Source: Curtobacterium luteum (GTDB lineage Bacteria; Actinomycetota; Actinomycetes; Actinomycetales; Microbacteriaceae). Taken from it: a stretch of DNA of 64,000 nucleotides. Positions 16,324-25,436 of the stretch are shown one piece after another. Every line of letters starts with the position of its first letter. Positions within the stretch are counted from its first letter, which is position 1. A program made the translations under genes and the position numbers. The stretch spans positions 86,900 to 150,899 of the forward strand of contig NZ_LDQC01000002.1 of assembly GCF_001475545.1 (NCBI RefSeq). Direction: 5' to 3'. The notes under the pieces were generated by a model. It was not told the origin of the DNA. It did no database searches and worked only from the letters and a program-made list of their open reading frames with translations.

Positions 16324-17519
16324 AAGGCCCGATCATCACCACGCTGCAGTTCCCCGACGGCTTCCTCTGGGGTGCCGCCACCGCCGCCCACCAGATCGAG
16401 GGCAACAACGTCGGCTCCAACTGGTGGGTGCACGAGCACGAGCCCGACACCACCATCGTCGAACCGTCCGGCGACGCCGCGGACAGCTACCACCGCTACC
16501 GCGAGGACATCCGCATCGCCGCCGACCTCGGCCTGAACTCCTACCGGTTCAGCATCGAGTGGGCACGCATCGAGCCGGAGCGCGGCTTCGTCTCCCGAGC
16601 CGAGATCGACCACTACCGCCGCATGGTCGAGGCCTGCCACGAGGCCGGCATCGAACCGATCGTCACGCTCATGCACTTCACCGTCCCGCGGTGGTTCGAG
16701 CGCGACGGCTTCTGGCGCGCCGACGACGCGGCCGACCTGTTCGCCCGCTACACCGAGGCCGCGCTGCCCGTCGTGCAGGACGGCGTCCGCTACGTCTGCA
16801 CGATCAACGAGCCGAACATCGCCGCGATGCTCGCCGGGGGAGAGGACGCGTCGAACCTCGTCGCCTACGGCCTCCCGAACCCGGACCTCGGTGTCGCCGA
16901 CGCCCTGCTCGCGTCGCACCAGCGCTCGCGCGAGGTGCTGTCGCAGGTGCCCGGACTGCAGTCCGGCTGGACCATCGCCACGCAGGCCTTCCGATCGAAC
17001 GGCGAACCGGGCGCCGACGAGATGCTGAAGAGCTACGGGTACCCGCGCGACGACTGGTACCTCGAGCAGGCTGCCGGCGACGACTTCCTCGGCGTGCAGG
17101 CGTACACCCGCACGTTCATCGGGCCGTCCGGTCCGTTGCCCGTGTCCGCGGAGGTCGAGACGACCCTGACGGGGTGGGAGTTCTACCCCGAGGCCTCAGC
17201 CGACGGACTCCGCAGCGCGTGGGAGCTGTCCGGCCACGTCCCGCTGATGATCACCGAGAACGGGATCGCCACCGCGGACGACACCCGTCGGGTCGCCTAC
17301 ACGCAGGGCGCCCTCGAGGGCATCCACCGCTGCATCGAGGACGGCATCGAGGTCCTCGGCTACCAGCACTGGTCGCTCCTCGACAACTACGAGTGGGCCT
17401 CGGGCTTCCGCCCGACCTTCGGGCTCGTCGCGTGGGACCCGGAGACGTTCGAGCGGACGCCGAAGGACTCGGCGCGCTGGTACGGGCGGGTCGCGCAGGC
17501 GAACGCGCTCACGGTCTGA
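16320..17519 (+). CDS. GH1 beta-glucosidase, no canonical start codon
   Basis: About 399 residues of a glycoside hydrolase family 1 enzyme. Hallmarks are LQFPDGFLWGAATAAHQIEG at the N-terminus, the acid/base Glu164 in TINEPN and the nucleophile Glu313 in ITENG, then HWSLLDNYEWASGF. It is shorter than many GH1 enzymes (about 450) but contains both catalytic residues. The frame has no ATG, GTG or TTG between the preceding stop and the conserved FPDG motif, nor upstream within the end of the hydrolase gene. The options are CTG at 16320, overlapping the hydrolase stop, or ATC at 16335, seven bases after GAAAGG. It probably hydrolyses the imported beta-glucoside. Last gene of the operon. Confidence 0.88.
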   Translation: MKGPIITTLQFPDGFLWGAATAAHQIEGNNVGSNWWVHEHEPDTTIVEPSGDAADSYHRYREDIRIAADLGLNSYRFSIEWARIEPERGFVSRAEIDHYRRMVEACHEAGIEPIVTLMHFTVPRWFERDGFWRADDAADLFARYTEAALPVVQDGVRYVCTINEPNIAAMLAGGEDASNLVAYGLPNPDLGVADALLASHQRSREVLSQVPGLQSGWTIATQAFRSNGEPGADEMLKSYGYPRDDWYLEQAAGDDFLGVQAYTRTFIGPSGPLPVSAEVETTLTGWEFYPEASADGLRSAWELSGHVPLMITENGIATADDTRRVAYTQGALEGIHRCIEDGIEVLGYQHWSLLDNYEWASGFRPTFGLVAWDPETFERTPKDSARWYGRVAQANALTV

Positions 17520-17540
17520 GACGGTCGCGTCTTCCGGACT

Positions 17541-17572
17541 GGAGGCTCGGTGCCGGCTGGCACCGAGCCTCC
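17541..17572. terminator. Terminator hairpin after the GH1 gene, GGAGGC family
   Basis: Arms 17541-17554 (GGAGGCTCGGTGCC) and 17559-17572 are perfect 14-base complements with a GGCT loop. It closes the operon and also lies just after the end of the convergent ankyrin gene, so it may act in both directions. There is no T-tract. Confidence 0.8.
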
Positions 17573-17599
17573 CGTCCGTGTTGCGGTCCGTTCTGCGGT

Positions 17600-18502
17600 T
17601 CAGTCCGCCGATTCGTCGGAGGTGGGGTCCTCCGCGGTGAAGTGGAGTCCCGCGGTCTGGTCGTCGAACCAGGCGAGGAGGACCTCCTCCGCCTTCCGCG
17701 AGCCGCGCTCGCGGGCGAGGTCCAGGGCACTGCGCCCCTCGGCGTCGAGCACGGTCACGTCCGCACCCCGTTCGAGCAGCGCCTCCGTGGTGCCACGCCG
17801 GTCGAACCAGGCCGCGGCGTGCAGCGGGGCGAAGCCCCAGCGCGGGTCGACCTCGTCGGTCCCGACCGGGTCGCCACCGATCCCGTCGAGCGCGAGCGAC
17901 AGCCCGCCGACGTCACCGTGCGCCGCCGCACGCACCGCCGGCGTCGCCCACTCGACCCATCCGTCCGGCACCGGGCCGTGCCAACCGTGCTGCCGGCGCT
18001 GCTCGAGCCGGGCCCAGTCCTCCTCGTGCACGGACCGGACCTCGATCGCGACGTCACGGAAGTGCACCGCGAGCTCACCGGTGGGGGAGAGCAGGAGTCG
18101 GAGCTCCCAGACGTCCGCGTCGACGTGCGCGAGTTCGCCGCGCGTGACGTGGACGTCCCCGGCCAGGAGGTCGAGGGGCTCCGTGTCGAGCGGCTCGAGG
18201 ACGGCGCGGTCGAACCGCACGGTGACGCGGGCGTGGTTCCAGCGCTTCCAGAGGCCGTCCGGGGTGTCCAGGACCTCGTCGTTCCGGACGACCACGGCTG
18301 CGCTCACGGCCGCGCTGCCGTCGTCAGCGGGGATCTCGGTCTCCCAGCGTTCGATGCGCGCTTCGTTCCAGGTGACCGACGCGAGGGCTGCCACGGTGGG
18401 CGGGGCGTCCGTCAGCAGTCGTGCGAGGTGCTCGGGGTAGCCCTCGACGTCCTCGAGGGAGACGTACCCGACCGCGGGCCAGCCCACTCGACTCCATCGC
18501 AC
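17600..18502 (-). CDS. Ankyrin-repeat protein
   Basis: 300 residues. The N-terminal 190 residues have no family I recognise (an alpha/beta segment with YVSLEDVEGYPEHLARLL and many Asp/Glu/Arg). The C-terminal third carries about two ankyrin repeats: WGFAPLHAAAWFDRRGTTEALLERGADVTVLDAEGRSALDLARERGSRKAEEVL-type sequence with the TPLHxAA and GADV hallmarks. No signal peptide, so probably a cytoplasmic binding protein. GTG at 18502 is chosen because TACTGT ends seven bases upstream (leaderless pattern); GTG at 18487 with GGAG upstream is the alternative. Confidence 0.75.
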   Translation of the reverse strand: MRWSRVGWPAVGYVSLEDVEGYPEHLARLLTDAPPTVAALASVTWNEARIERWETEIPADDGSAAVSAAVVVRNDEVLDTPDGLWKRWNHARVTVRFDRAVLEPLDTEPLDLLAGDVHVTRGELAHVDADVWELRLLLSPTGELAVHFRDVAIEVRSVHEEDWARLEQRRQHGWHGPVPDGWVEWATPAVRAAAHGDVGGLSLALDGIGGDPVGTDEVDPRWGFAPLHAAAWFDRRGTTEALLERGADVTVLDAEGRSALDLARERGSRKAEEVLLAWFDDQTAGLHFTAEDPTSDESAD

Positions 18503-18610
18503 GCTCCGAACAGTAGTGCCATTCCTGCACAGGCCCGGCAATGCACGTGTCTGTCCACAACCGATGCAACATGTTCGGTGGTGCCGTGAGGCCGCCCCTA
18601 CCGTGCCCAC

Positions 18611-19789
18611 ATGGAGTCCCGATCTGTCGACCGGCGAACCGCGCTCGTCGCTGCGGCGGCCGCTGTCGTCACCGCCACGTCCGTCCCCCTCCCGGCGGCC
18701 GCCGACGCCCCCGCCGCCCGCGATCTCCACGGCGACGCGCTGATCGGCGTCGACGTCCGCGAGTTCGGCGCACAGCGTGGGGGCACCGTCGACTGCACGG
18801 CTGCCTTCCAGCGCGCGGTCGACACGGCCTCCGCCGCCTACGGCAGGGTCCTCGTGCCCAACGGCACCTGGCTCGTCAACGGCATCACCATCCCGAAGAT
18901 GGTCAAGATGGTCGGTCTCGGCGCGGACATCAGCTACTACGCCTCGTCCGCGACGAAGTCCGGTGGCGCCAACCTGGTGCGCGACCCTTCGGAGTCGACC
19001 CCGATGGTCACGGTGAACGGACACGGCGTCACGCTCGAGAACCTCACGCTGCTCGGGAAGGGCGGGACCGCGCCGTTGCTCGTCGTCCAGAACGGCTTCG
19101 AGTCCCGGTTCGACCGCCTGCGGCTGCACGGTGTGGACGGAACCGCGCTGCACGTCGAGCAGCTCAACAACAACTCGTGGACCGACGTCTCGATCAACGA
19201 CTGTGGTTCGGCGACGCAAGCCGCGATGCGGATCCGCTCGCCGAAGGCCGCCACGAACAGCAACACCCTGACGTTCACGAACCTGACGATCGAGGGCAGT
19301 GCGAACACCGCGCTCGACATCGGCTGGGGCAGCACCGCGCAAGACTTCGTCGAGTTCGTGCGGTTCATCGCCCCGCACTTCGAGGCGGAGCAGCGTCGGG
19401 GGACCGATCCGCTGGTCCGGATCGGGAACGTGCGGAGCGTGAGCTTCACCGACGCCCTGGTGTACGGCGGGCCCGGGGTGCTCGTCCGCCACCAGGAGAC
19501 CCTCGGTCGGGGGGCCGTCCTGCGTGGTGGCGTGCGCTTCATCGGCGGCACGCTCCTCGGTACCAACGCGAAGGTCGGCCGGCCGAGCCGCGTGCTGGTC
19601 GACCTCGTCAGTGGCGACGACACCGCGCTCATCGGCACCCGCCTCGGCCAGTTCTCCGAAGCCGCCGTGCGCGTCGGGGCCGACTACGGTGCCCGTGTGC
19701 ACCTCGGTGCCGACGTCTCGCACGAGGGCTACGACGACGCCGGCCGGCCGGCGTCCCGTCCGCTGGTCGACGACCGCAGGCCACGATGA
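18611..19789 (+). CDS. Secreted right-handed beta-helix (pectate-lyase-3-like) protein
   Basis: 392 residues. The N-terminus VDRRTALVAAAAAVVTATSVPLPAAADA looks like a Tat-type signal peptide cleaved after ADA. The mature part begins VDVREFGAQRGGTVDCTAAFQRAVDTA, the usual start of pectate-lyase-3/GH28-like beta-helix proteins, followed by short repeated strands (VNGHGVTLENLTLLG, FESRFDRLRLHGVDGTALHV, SNTLTFTNLTIEGSANTAL). I do not see clear catalytic Asp pairs of polygalacturonases. It could be a polysaccharide lyase, an epimerase or a structural surface protein. TACCGT ends six bases before the ATG and there is no Shine-Dalgarno site. Confidence 0.75.
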   Translation: MESRSVDRRTALVAAAAAVVTATSVPLPAAADAPAARDLHGDALIGVDVREFGAQRGGTVDCTAAFQRAVDTASAAYGRVLVPNGTWLVNGITIPKMVKMVGLGADISYYASSATKSGGANLVRDPSESTPMVTVNGHGVTLENLTLLGKGGTAPLLVVQNGFESRFDRLRLHGVDGTALHVEQLNNNSWTDVSINDCGSATQAAMRIRSPKAATNSNTLTFTNLTIEGSANTALDIGWGSTAQDFVEFVRFIAPHFEAEQRRGTDPLVRIGNVRSVSFTDALVYGGPGVLVRHQETLGRGAVLRGGVRFIGGTLLGTNAKVGRPSRVLVDLVSGDDTALIGTRLGQFSEAAVRVGADYGARVHLGADVSHEGYDDAGRPASRPLVDDRRPR

Positions 19790-19790
19790 A

Positions 19791-19820
19791 CGGGCAGCCA
19801 CCCCGTGGGGTGGCTGCCCG
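19791..19820. terminator. Bidirectional terminator hairpin
   Basis: Arms 19791-19803 (CGGGCAGCCACCC) and 19808-19820 are perfect complements around CGTG. It separates the beta-helix gene from the convergent lipoprotein gene. It is not a GGAGGC-family element. Confidence 0.8.
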
Positions 19821-19837
19821 TTCCGGCGTCGATGCGA

Positions 19838-20275
19838 CTACTTCGCCGTCACGGTGTTGTCCGCTCCGTCGTCCTGCACCTCGGCGTCGCCGCCGTGGGT
19901 GACCGTGTTCCCCTTCCCCGCCACGATGATCTTCTTCGCGCTCGCGACCGACGCGGTGACCTGGTCACCCTCCACCACGAGCGTGTCGACCGCGCCGATC
20001 TCGAAGCGCGACCCCTCTGCGCCCGGCCCGACGATCGAGACGTTCGCGCAGTCGCCGAGGGTGAAGGTCTCCCCGGCGTCCGTGTTGGTCGTGAGGATCG
20101 TGGCGAAGCCGTCCTCGCACTTGTCGTAGACGGTCTTCTCGGGCTTCGCGGTCGCCGAGGCGGAGGGCTTCTTGCTGGGCTCCGCCTTCGAGTCCCCGCC
20201 GGCCGTGCAGCCGGTCAGGGCGACCGCCGCGAGGACGGCGGTGGCGAGGGCGGTCATGACGTGGGTGCGCTTCAT
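19838..20275 (-). CDS. Small DUF3060-like lipoprotein
   Basis: 145 residues with a signal peptide and lipobox (LTGC), a Ser/Lys/Pro-rich spacer to about residue 45, then a domain with short repeated beta strands (NVSIVGPGAEGSRFEIGAVDTLVVEGDQVTASV ... KIIVAGKGNTVTHGG). This pattern fits DUF3060, a surface domain of unknown role. One Cys pair (DKCEDG and GDCANV) could form a disulfide. ACGGAG precedes the ATG. Divergent from the UDP-sugar dehydrogenase gene, with which it shares the 20276-20394 promoter region. Confidence 0.75.
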   Translation of the reverse strand: MKRTHVMTALATAVLAAVALTGCTAGGDSKAEPSKKPSASATAKPEKTVYDKCEDGFATILTTNTDAGETFTLGDCANVSIVGPGAEGSRFEIGAVDTLVVEGDQVTASVASAKKIIVAGKGNTVTHGGDAEVQDDGADNTVTAK

Positions 20276-20332
20276 GGGGGCTCCGTAGGGGCTGCTGGTT
20301 CCTGTTCGTGGGCGGCATTCATGCCATCACGC

Positions 20333-20372
20333 TTGCAATGACAATATTGATGCGTGATACTTGAAATGTCAA
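20333..20372 (+). promoter_or_regulatory. Promoter of UDP-sugar dehydrogenase with shared EPS element
   Basis: TTGCAA (20333-20338), 17 bases, GATACT (20356-20361). The 18-base element 20355-20372 (TGATACTTGAAATGTCAA) covers the -10 and start region, and matches the element at the Wzz/BY-kinase promoter in 15 of 18 positions. A TTGACA on the other strand (20367-20372) may belong to a divergent promoter. Confidence 0.7.
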
Positions 20373-20394
20373 CCGACGCCCACCAGGAGGAACC

Positions 20395-21660
20395 ATGAGT
20401 GCCATCCCGCAGTCCGTCGTCGTCATCGGTCAGGGCTACGTCGGCCTCCCGGTCGCCATGCGCGCGGTCGCCGTCGGACACACCGTCACGGGCATCGACC
20501 TCGATGAGCGGCGCGCCGCCGCACTCGCAGCGGGTGTCTCGTACGTCGAGGACATCGCCTCGAGTGAGGTGCGGGCGGCCCTGGACGCCGGGCGGTACCG
20601 CTCCCTGTCCTCCTACGACTCGATCGGCGACTGGGACGTCGCGGTCATCACCGTGCCGACGCCGCTGCACGAGAGCCGCCCCGACCTGACGTTCGTGGAG
20701 CGCGCCTCGGAGTCGCTGGCCGCGTCGCTGCGTCCCGGGGCGACCGTCATCCTCGAGTCGACGACGTACCCGGGCACCACCGAGCAGCTCATGGTCCCGA
20801 TCCTCGAGCGCGGTTCCGGCCTCGTCGCCGGGCGGGACTTCTCCGTCGGGTACAGCCCCGAGCGCATCGATCCGGGCAACCCGGTCTGGGGCTTCGTCAA
20901 CACGCCCAAGGTGGTCGCGGGCATCGACCCGGCGTCGCTCGCGCGGATCCAGGGCTTCTACGACACCCTGGTCGAGCGCACCGTGCCCGTCTCCGGCACG
21001 CGCGAGGCCGAACTCACCAAGCTGCTCGAGAACACCTTCCGCCACGTGAACATCGCCCTCGTCAACGAGCTCGCGGTGTTCGCCGACGGACTCGGCGTCG
21101 ACATCTGGGAGAGCATCGACGCCGCGGCGACGAAGCCCTTCGGGTTCATGAAGTTCACCCCGGGCCCGGGCGTCGGTGGGCACTGCCTGCCGATCGACCC
21201 GAGCTACCTGTCGTGGGAGGTCAAGCGCTCCCTCGGCAAGACGTTCCGCTTCGTCGAGCTCGCGAACGACGTCAACGAGCACATGCCCGACCACGTGGTG
21301 TCCCGGGCCACCGCGATGCTCAACGACCGGAGCAAGTCCGTCCGCGGGTCGCGCATCGCCCTCGTCGGGCTCTCCTACAAGAAGAACTCGGGGGACACCC
21401 GTGAGGCCCCGTCGGCACGCGTCATCCGGCTCCTCGGTGCGCTCGGTGCCGACCTCGTCGGGATCGACCCCCACGTGGAGGAGCACCGGTGGCCGTCCGG
21501 CGTCACGCGCATCGCGCCGACGGCGGACGCGCTCACCGGCGTCGACCTCGCCATCGTCCTGACCGACCACGACGACGTCGACCTCGGCATCCTCCAGGGC
21601 GTCCCGACCTTCGACAGCCGGAACGTCCTCCAGCGCTCCGACGACGTCGTGGTCCTCTGA
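20395..21660 (+). CDS. Nucleotide-sugar (UDP-HexNAc type) dehydrogenase
   Basis: 421 residues of the UDP-glucose/GDP-mannose dehydrogenase family. The N-terminal Rossmann motif is VIGQGYVGLPVA, the ESTTYPGTTEQ and GYSPERIDPGN segments resemble WecC/WbpA-type UDP-HexNAc dehydrogenases, and the catalytic Cys264 lies in GVGGHCLPIDP. It should oxidise a UDP-sugar to its uronic acid with two NAD+, giving an acidic building block. AGGAGGAACC precedes the ATG. First gene of the plus-strand exopolysaccharide run; the glycosyltransferase follows after 11 bases. Confidence 0.9.
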   Translation: MSAIPQSVVVIGQGYVGLPVAMRAVAVGHTVTGIDLDERRAAALAAGVSYVEDIASSEVRAALDAGRYRSLSSYDSIGDWDVAVITVPTPLHESRPDLTFVERASESLAASLRPGATVILESTTYPGTTEQLMVPILERGSGLVAGRDFSVGYSPERIDPGNPVWGFVNTPKVVAGIDPASLARIQGFYDTLVERTVPVSGTREAELTKLLENTFRHVNIALVNELAVFADGLGVDIWESIDAAATKPFGFMKFTPGPGVGGHCLPIDPSYLSWEVKRSLGKTFRFVELANDVNEHMPDHVVSRATAMLNDRSKSVRGSRIALVGLSYKKNSGDTREAPSARVIRLLGALGADLVGIDPHVEEHRWPSGVTRIAPTADALTGVDLAIVLTDHDDVDLGILQGVPTFDSRNVLQRSDDVVVL

Positions 21661-21671
21661 CGGGCAGCCCG

Positions 21672-22754
21672 GTGCGAGTCGTCCAGTACGGGGTGCACGA
21701 CCCCGCCTACCCGAGGAACGAGCGCATCCGAGCGTTCCTGTCGGCCGAGCTCGGTGCGGACGTGACCGTCCTCGAACGCCGCCGTTCCGGGAGCCGGTTG
21801 CGCCGCGCGGTCCAGGAGGTCGTCGACCTGTGGCGTGCGTCGCGTGGTGCCGACGTCATCGTCCTCTCCGAGTTCCGCCTCACCCACGCCCCGCTCGTGT
21901 GGGCTGTCGCTCGGCTGCGGCGTGCACGGTTCGTCGTCGACCACTTCGTGGGGCTCCACGAAACCGTCGTCGAGGACTGGCGGAAGGTGCACCCGAAGAG
22001 CTCCACCGCTCGTCGCCTCGCCGTGCAGGACGCCCTCGCGGCTCGCCTCGCGGACCTCTGCCTCACGGACACGCAGCCGCGGGCCGCCCGCCTCGCGGCG
22101 ATGCACGGGCGACCGGTCCTGGCGCTCCCGGTCGGCGCGCCCTCCTGGGCCCGACCGTCCGCGACGCCTCGCGCCGGAGTCGGTCCCGCAGCGGCACCCG
22201 ACGCGGACCGAGCCCCGCTCCGCGTCCTCTACTACGGCAACTACCTCCCGCTGCACGGGGTCCCGGAGATCGTCGGGATCCTCGCCGAGCTCGTCCGGCA
22301 CCGTGCCGTGGCTGCGACCTTCATCGGCGACGGACTCGACCGGTCGACGATCGAGCGGAGTGTGCGCACGCTCGGTCTGGCCGGTTGCGTCGAGTTCCTG
22401 GACCCGGTTCCCGAGGCGGAGTTGGTCCGGCAGATCACCGCGCACGACGTGGTCCTCGGCGTCTTCGGCGACTCCCGCAAGGCGCGGGACGTCGTCCCGA
22501 ACAAGGTGTGGCAGGGTCTGGCGTGCGGGAAGACGACGGTCACCGGGGACGGGCCCGCAGTCCGGGAGTTGCACGACGTCGTCGGCGACCAGCTCGTCAT
22601 CGTCGGACGCGGCGAACCGGTCCGAGCGGCCGAAGCGATCGTCGCAGCCGCGTCACGGACCACCGACACGTCCACGGCGCACGAGCGGCTCGAGCAGTAC
22701 ACACGAACGGCGTACCGGCGGCTCGCCGAGCAGCTCCGGAACGAGGGCAGCTGA
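21672..22754 (+). CDS. Glycosyltransferase (family 4-like)
   Basis: 360 residues with a GT-B-like layout. The N-terminal half starts VRVVQYGVHDPAYPRNERI and contains RFVVDHFVGLHETVVEDW; the C-terminal nucleotide-sugar domain has VLYYGNYLPLHGVPEIV and an ending NKVWQGLACGKTTVTGDGPAVRELH that matches the E-x7-E-like region in position. GTG at 21672 is the first plausible start after the dehydrogenase stop. It probably adds a sugar to the lipid-linked repeat unit at the inner membrane face. Its stop overlaps the flippase start by one base. Confidence 0.82.
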   Translation: MRVVQYGVHDPAYPRNERIRAFLSAELGADVTVLERRRSGSRLRRAVQEVVDLWRASRGADVIVLSEFRLTHAPLVWAVARLRRARFVVDHFVGLHETVVEDWRKVHPKSSTARRLAVQDALAARLADLCLTDTQPRAARLAAMHGRPVLALPVGAPSWARPSATPRAGVGPAAAPDADRAPLRVLYYGNYLPLHGVPEIVGILAELVRHRAVAATFIGDGLDRSTIERSVRTLGLAGCVEFLDPVPEAELVRQITAHDVVLGVFGDSRKARDVVPNKVWQGLACGKTTVTGDGPAVRELHDVVGDQLVIVGRGEPVRAAEAIVAAASRTTDTSTAHERLEQYTRTAYRRLAEQLRNEGS

Positions 22755-23980
22755 TGCTCCGGCAGCTGCGTCGCGCCCGTCTGCTCGCGCTGTACGTGCT
22801 CGTCCCGCTCCTGGCCGCCGTCGCCCCGCTGCTGGTGATCCCGGCGGTGACGGCGCGCCACGGTGCGGTCGGCTGGTCCGGGGTCGCGATCGGCCTGTCC
22901 GTCGGTCTGGTCGGGGCGGTGATCGGCGAACTCGGGTGGAACATCGTCGGTCCGCAGGAGGTCGCCCGTCGTCCCGAGGCCGCGCGCTCCTGCTACGAAC
23001 GAGCCCTCGCCGCACGTCTGGTGGTCGTCGCGCCGCTTGCGCTCGGATGCGGGGTGCTCGCAGCGTCCCTCGCGTCGTCCCACCGCCTCGCAGCGGGTCT
23101 GCTGGCGGTCGGTGTCTGCGCTGGCGCGCTCAGCCCCTCCTGGTACTTCACCGGGCTGAACCGGCCGCACCTGACCCTCCTCGTCGAGAGTCTGCCCCGC
23201 ACCGTCCTCGTCACCCTCGCCGCACTCGGCATCTCCGGTGGCGGTCCGCTCGAGCTGTACGGAGCGGCGTTGCTCGCCGCGGCACTGCTCCCGCTGCTGC
23301 TCGCGGCTCCGCTCGTCGGCCTGCCGCTCGTGCCCGGACCGACCGCCTTCCGCGCCGTGGGGGCGACGCTCCGCGCGCAGTGGGTCCTCGTCGCGGGCCG
23401 CGGCGTCGCGACCGTGTACAAAGCGATGCCCACACCGCTGTTGGCTTGGATCGCGCCGGACCTCGTCGCGTTGTACGCGGCGCTCGATCGGCCGCTCCGG
23501 CTCGGTCTGCAGTTCCTCACGGCCCTCCCACAGCGGCTGCAAGCGTGGGTCGCCGTGGACGACCCTGCACTGCGTGCTCGCCGATCGCTCATGGCCGTCG
23601 TGATGAACAGTGTGTTGGGAGTGCTGGCCGGCGCGGTGTACGGCATCGCCATGCCGCTGGTGGCACCGGTGCTCTTCAGTGGAACCGTCGAGGTGACGGC
23701 AGACCTCGGCATGCTCGGTGGCGTGCTCGTCGCGGTCATCTGCGTCTCTCGTGGCTTCGGACTCGCCCTCGTGGCCGGGGGCCGCGCCGGTGCGACCAGC
23801 AGTGCCGCCGTCGTGTCCGCGGCGATCGGGCTGACAGGGGTTCCCCTGGCGGCCATCGCATCCGGTGTGCCCGGTGTCGTCCTGGCGCTCGTGGCATCGG
23901 AGCTCGGCGGTATCGTCGTCCAGTGGGCGGCCCTGTCGCTCGTCCATCGGGGACACCGGCGAGCGGAGGCGCCTGCATGA
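22754..23980 (+). CDS. Wzx-like polysaccharide flippase
   Basis: 408 residues, with nearly continuous hydrophobic helices (about 12), a basic N-terminus (MLRQLRRARLLALYVLVPLLA) and positively charged inter-helix loops. This fits the MOP/polysaccharide-transport superfamily that moves undecaprenyl-linked repeat units across the membrane. Position between a glycosyltransferase and a polymerase supports the call; motifs in this family are weak, so it rests on topology and context. Confidence 0.78.
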   Translation: MLRQLRRARLLALYVLVPLLAAVAPLLVIPAVTARHGAVGWSGVAIGLSVGLVGAVIGELGWNIVGPQEVARRPEAARSCYERALAARLVVVAPLALGCGVLAASLASSHRLAAGLLAVGVCAGALSPSWYFTGLNRPHLTLLVESLPRTVLVTLAALGISGGGPLELYGAALLAAALLPLLLAAPLVGLPLVPGPTAFRAVGATLRAQWVLVAGRGVATVYKAMPTPLLAWIAPDLVALYAALDRPLRLGLQFLTALPQRLQAWVAVDDPALRARRSLMAVVMNSVLGVLAGAVYGIAMPLVAPVLFSGTVEVTADLGMLGGVLVAVICVSRGFGLALVAGGRAGATSSAAVVSAAIGLTGVPLAAIASGVPGVVLALVASELGGIVVQWAALSLVHRGHRRAEAPA

Positions 23981-25248
23981 TCGCACTCGTCCTGCTCCTC
24001 GTCGGGTCGGCAGGGCTCACCGGTGCGCTCATCGTGGTCCGACCGGACCGGCGCCGCGGGTTCGTCGCACTCGTCGCCGTCGGACTGCTCGTGGCCGGTG
24101 GTACGGCCACCGCTCCGGAAACGGTCCAGGACGTCGCGCAGCTCGGCGCGGCCGCACTCTTCGCGCTCGGCATCGTGATCCCGGGGACGCGCCCCGTGCC
24201 GCCGTCGGTCCGGCCCGCACTCCTCCTGATGTGCGTCTTCGGCGTTGTGGTCCTCATCACCACCGCTGTCGCGTTCCCGGCCGGCCTGACCGGCTTCGCG
24301 AAGCTCATGCTCGTGGCTGTCACCGGATTCGTCTGCGTTGCGCGGTTCGGTGACCACGACCGGTCGTTCTTCCTCGGCGGACTGGTCGGCATCGCCGCCC
24401 TCGAGGCGACCCTGGGAATCGCGGAGTTCGCGATCACGAAGACGCCGATCCCGTGGGGCTTCAAGCTCCGCGCGGACGGCAGCAGTTCCGTGCTGCAGAA
24501 TCCGCTCCTCCCGGGCAACCCGGTCCGGGTGTCCGGCTCCTTGGGCCACCCGATCGCCTTCGGATCGGTGATCGGGGCGGCCCTGCTGATCGTCATCGCG
24601 CGCGATCCGCGGCACGCTCCGGTCCGTCGTTGGGCGCTGATCGTGCTGTTCGTCGTCGCGATCATCCTGTCGGGCAGCCGCAGCGTCCTCCTGGGCGTGG
24701 TCATCGGCGTCGTCGTCCTGCTGTGGAGCGCTCGCCCGGGGGCCGTCGTCCGGGTCTTCGCCGTCATCTCGGTGGCCGTGGTCGGTGGCATCGTGTTCGC
24801 GAGTGGGATCGCGGCGGGGGTCGCCCGTCTCGTGGGGTCCGGGTCCTACACGAACCGGGCGAGCTCGATCGAGTCGGTGCCGCTGCTGCTCACCCGTGCA
24901 CCGCTCGAGAGCCTGTTCGGTTCGGGGTTCGGATCTGAGTTCGACCTCTACCGCCGCGGGTTCTTCCCACAGGACGGCTTCATGATCATCGACAACCAGC
25001 TCGTGACCACCCTCGGCACGGAGGGGATCGTCGGGGCGGTCCTCGTGATCGCCCTGTTCGTCGTGGGCTGGGTCCGCGGGACGACGGTGCAACGCGGCCT
25101 GCTCGCTTTCCTCGCGGTCATGCTCTTCTCGTTCGACTACTTTGGGTGGTTCGTCATGTTCGCACTCCTGGCGATCGTGCTCGCCCTCCCGCCGGCGGGT
25201 GACGCCGACGTCGACGAGGTCCGTCGTCGAGTGCCCGAAGCAGGGTGA
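23977..25248 (+). CDS. Wzy-like O-antigen ligase/polymerase
   Basis: 423 residues, about ten to twelve helices. A large periplasmic loop near residues 150-190 contains GNPVRVSGSLGHPIAFGSVIG, and a helix-loop LSGSRSVLLG follows; this HP-FG and SGSR pattern is typical of O-antigen ligase/Wzy proteins. It also has a second loop with DNQLVTTLGTEGIVG. It would polymerise or ligate the flipped repeat unit outside the membrane. ATG overlaps the flippase stop by four bases and GCGGAGG lies upstream. Last gene of the plus-strand run. Confidence 0.85.
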   Translation: MIALVLLLVGSAGLTGALIVVRPDRRRGFVALVAVGLLVAGGTATAPETVQDVAQLGAAALFALGIVIPGTRPVPPSVRPALLLMCVFGVVVLITTAVAFPAGLTGFAKLMLVAVTGFVCVARFGDHDRSFFLGGLVGIAALEATLGIAEFAITKTPIPWGFKLRADGSSSVLQNPLLPGNPVRVSGSLGHPIAFGSVIGAALLIVIARDPRHAPVRRWALIVLFVVAIILSGSRSVLLGVVIGVVVLLWSARPGAVVRVFAVISVAVVGGIVFASGIAAGVARLVGSGSYTNRASSIESVPLLLTRAPLESLFGSGFGSEFDLYRRGFFPQDGFMIIDNQLVTTLGTEGIVGAVLVIALFVVGWVRGTTVQRGLLAFLAVMLFSFDYFGWFVMFALLAIVLALPPAGDADVDEVRRRVPEAG

Positions 25249-25367
25249 CAGTCGGACGAAGGCGCCGACGTCAGGGTTGCCTCGTGCTCTCACACCGATG
25301 TGGCCGGCGGCGTCACCGATCGTGTCGCCGTCGGGCAGCCGTCACCCGGACTGGGCTGCTGCCCCCA

Positions 25368-25436
25368 GGTCGGCACCCGGCGGCTCCCTCGGTCGGCATC
25401 CGGCGGCTCCCCAGGTCAGAATCCGGCGGCCCGATC
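25368..25436. repeat. Three tandem 23-base repeats
   Basis: Units start at 25368, 25391 and 25414, each opening with GGTC and sharing a CCGGCGGC core. Units 1 and 2 differ at only three positions; unit 3 is more diverged. No gene covers them. Confidence 0.8.

Noticed and set aside
21835..25248. 1137-codon frame joining glycosyltransferase, flippase and polymerase regions
   Set aside because: Only the last third is real (the Wzy-like protein from 23977). The front part is an out-of-frame reading of the glycosyltransferase and flippase genes.
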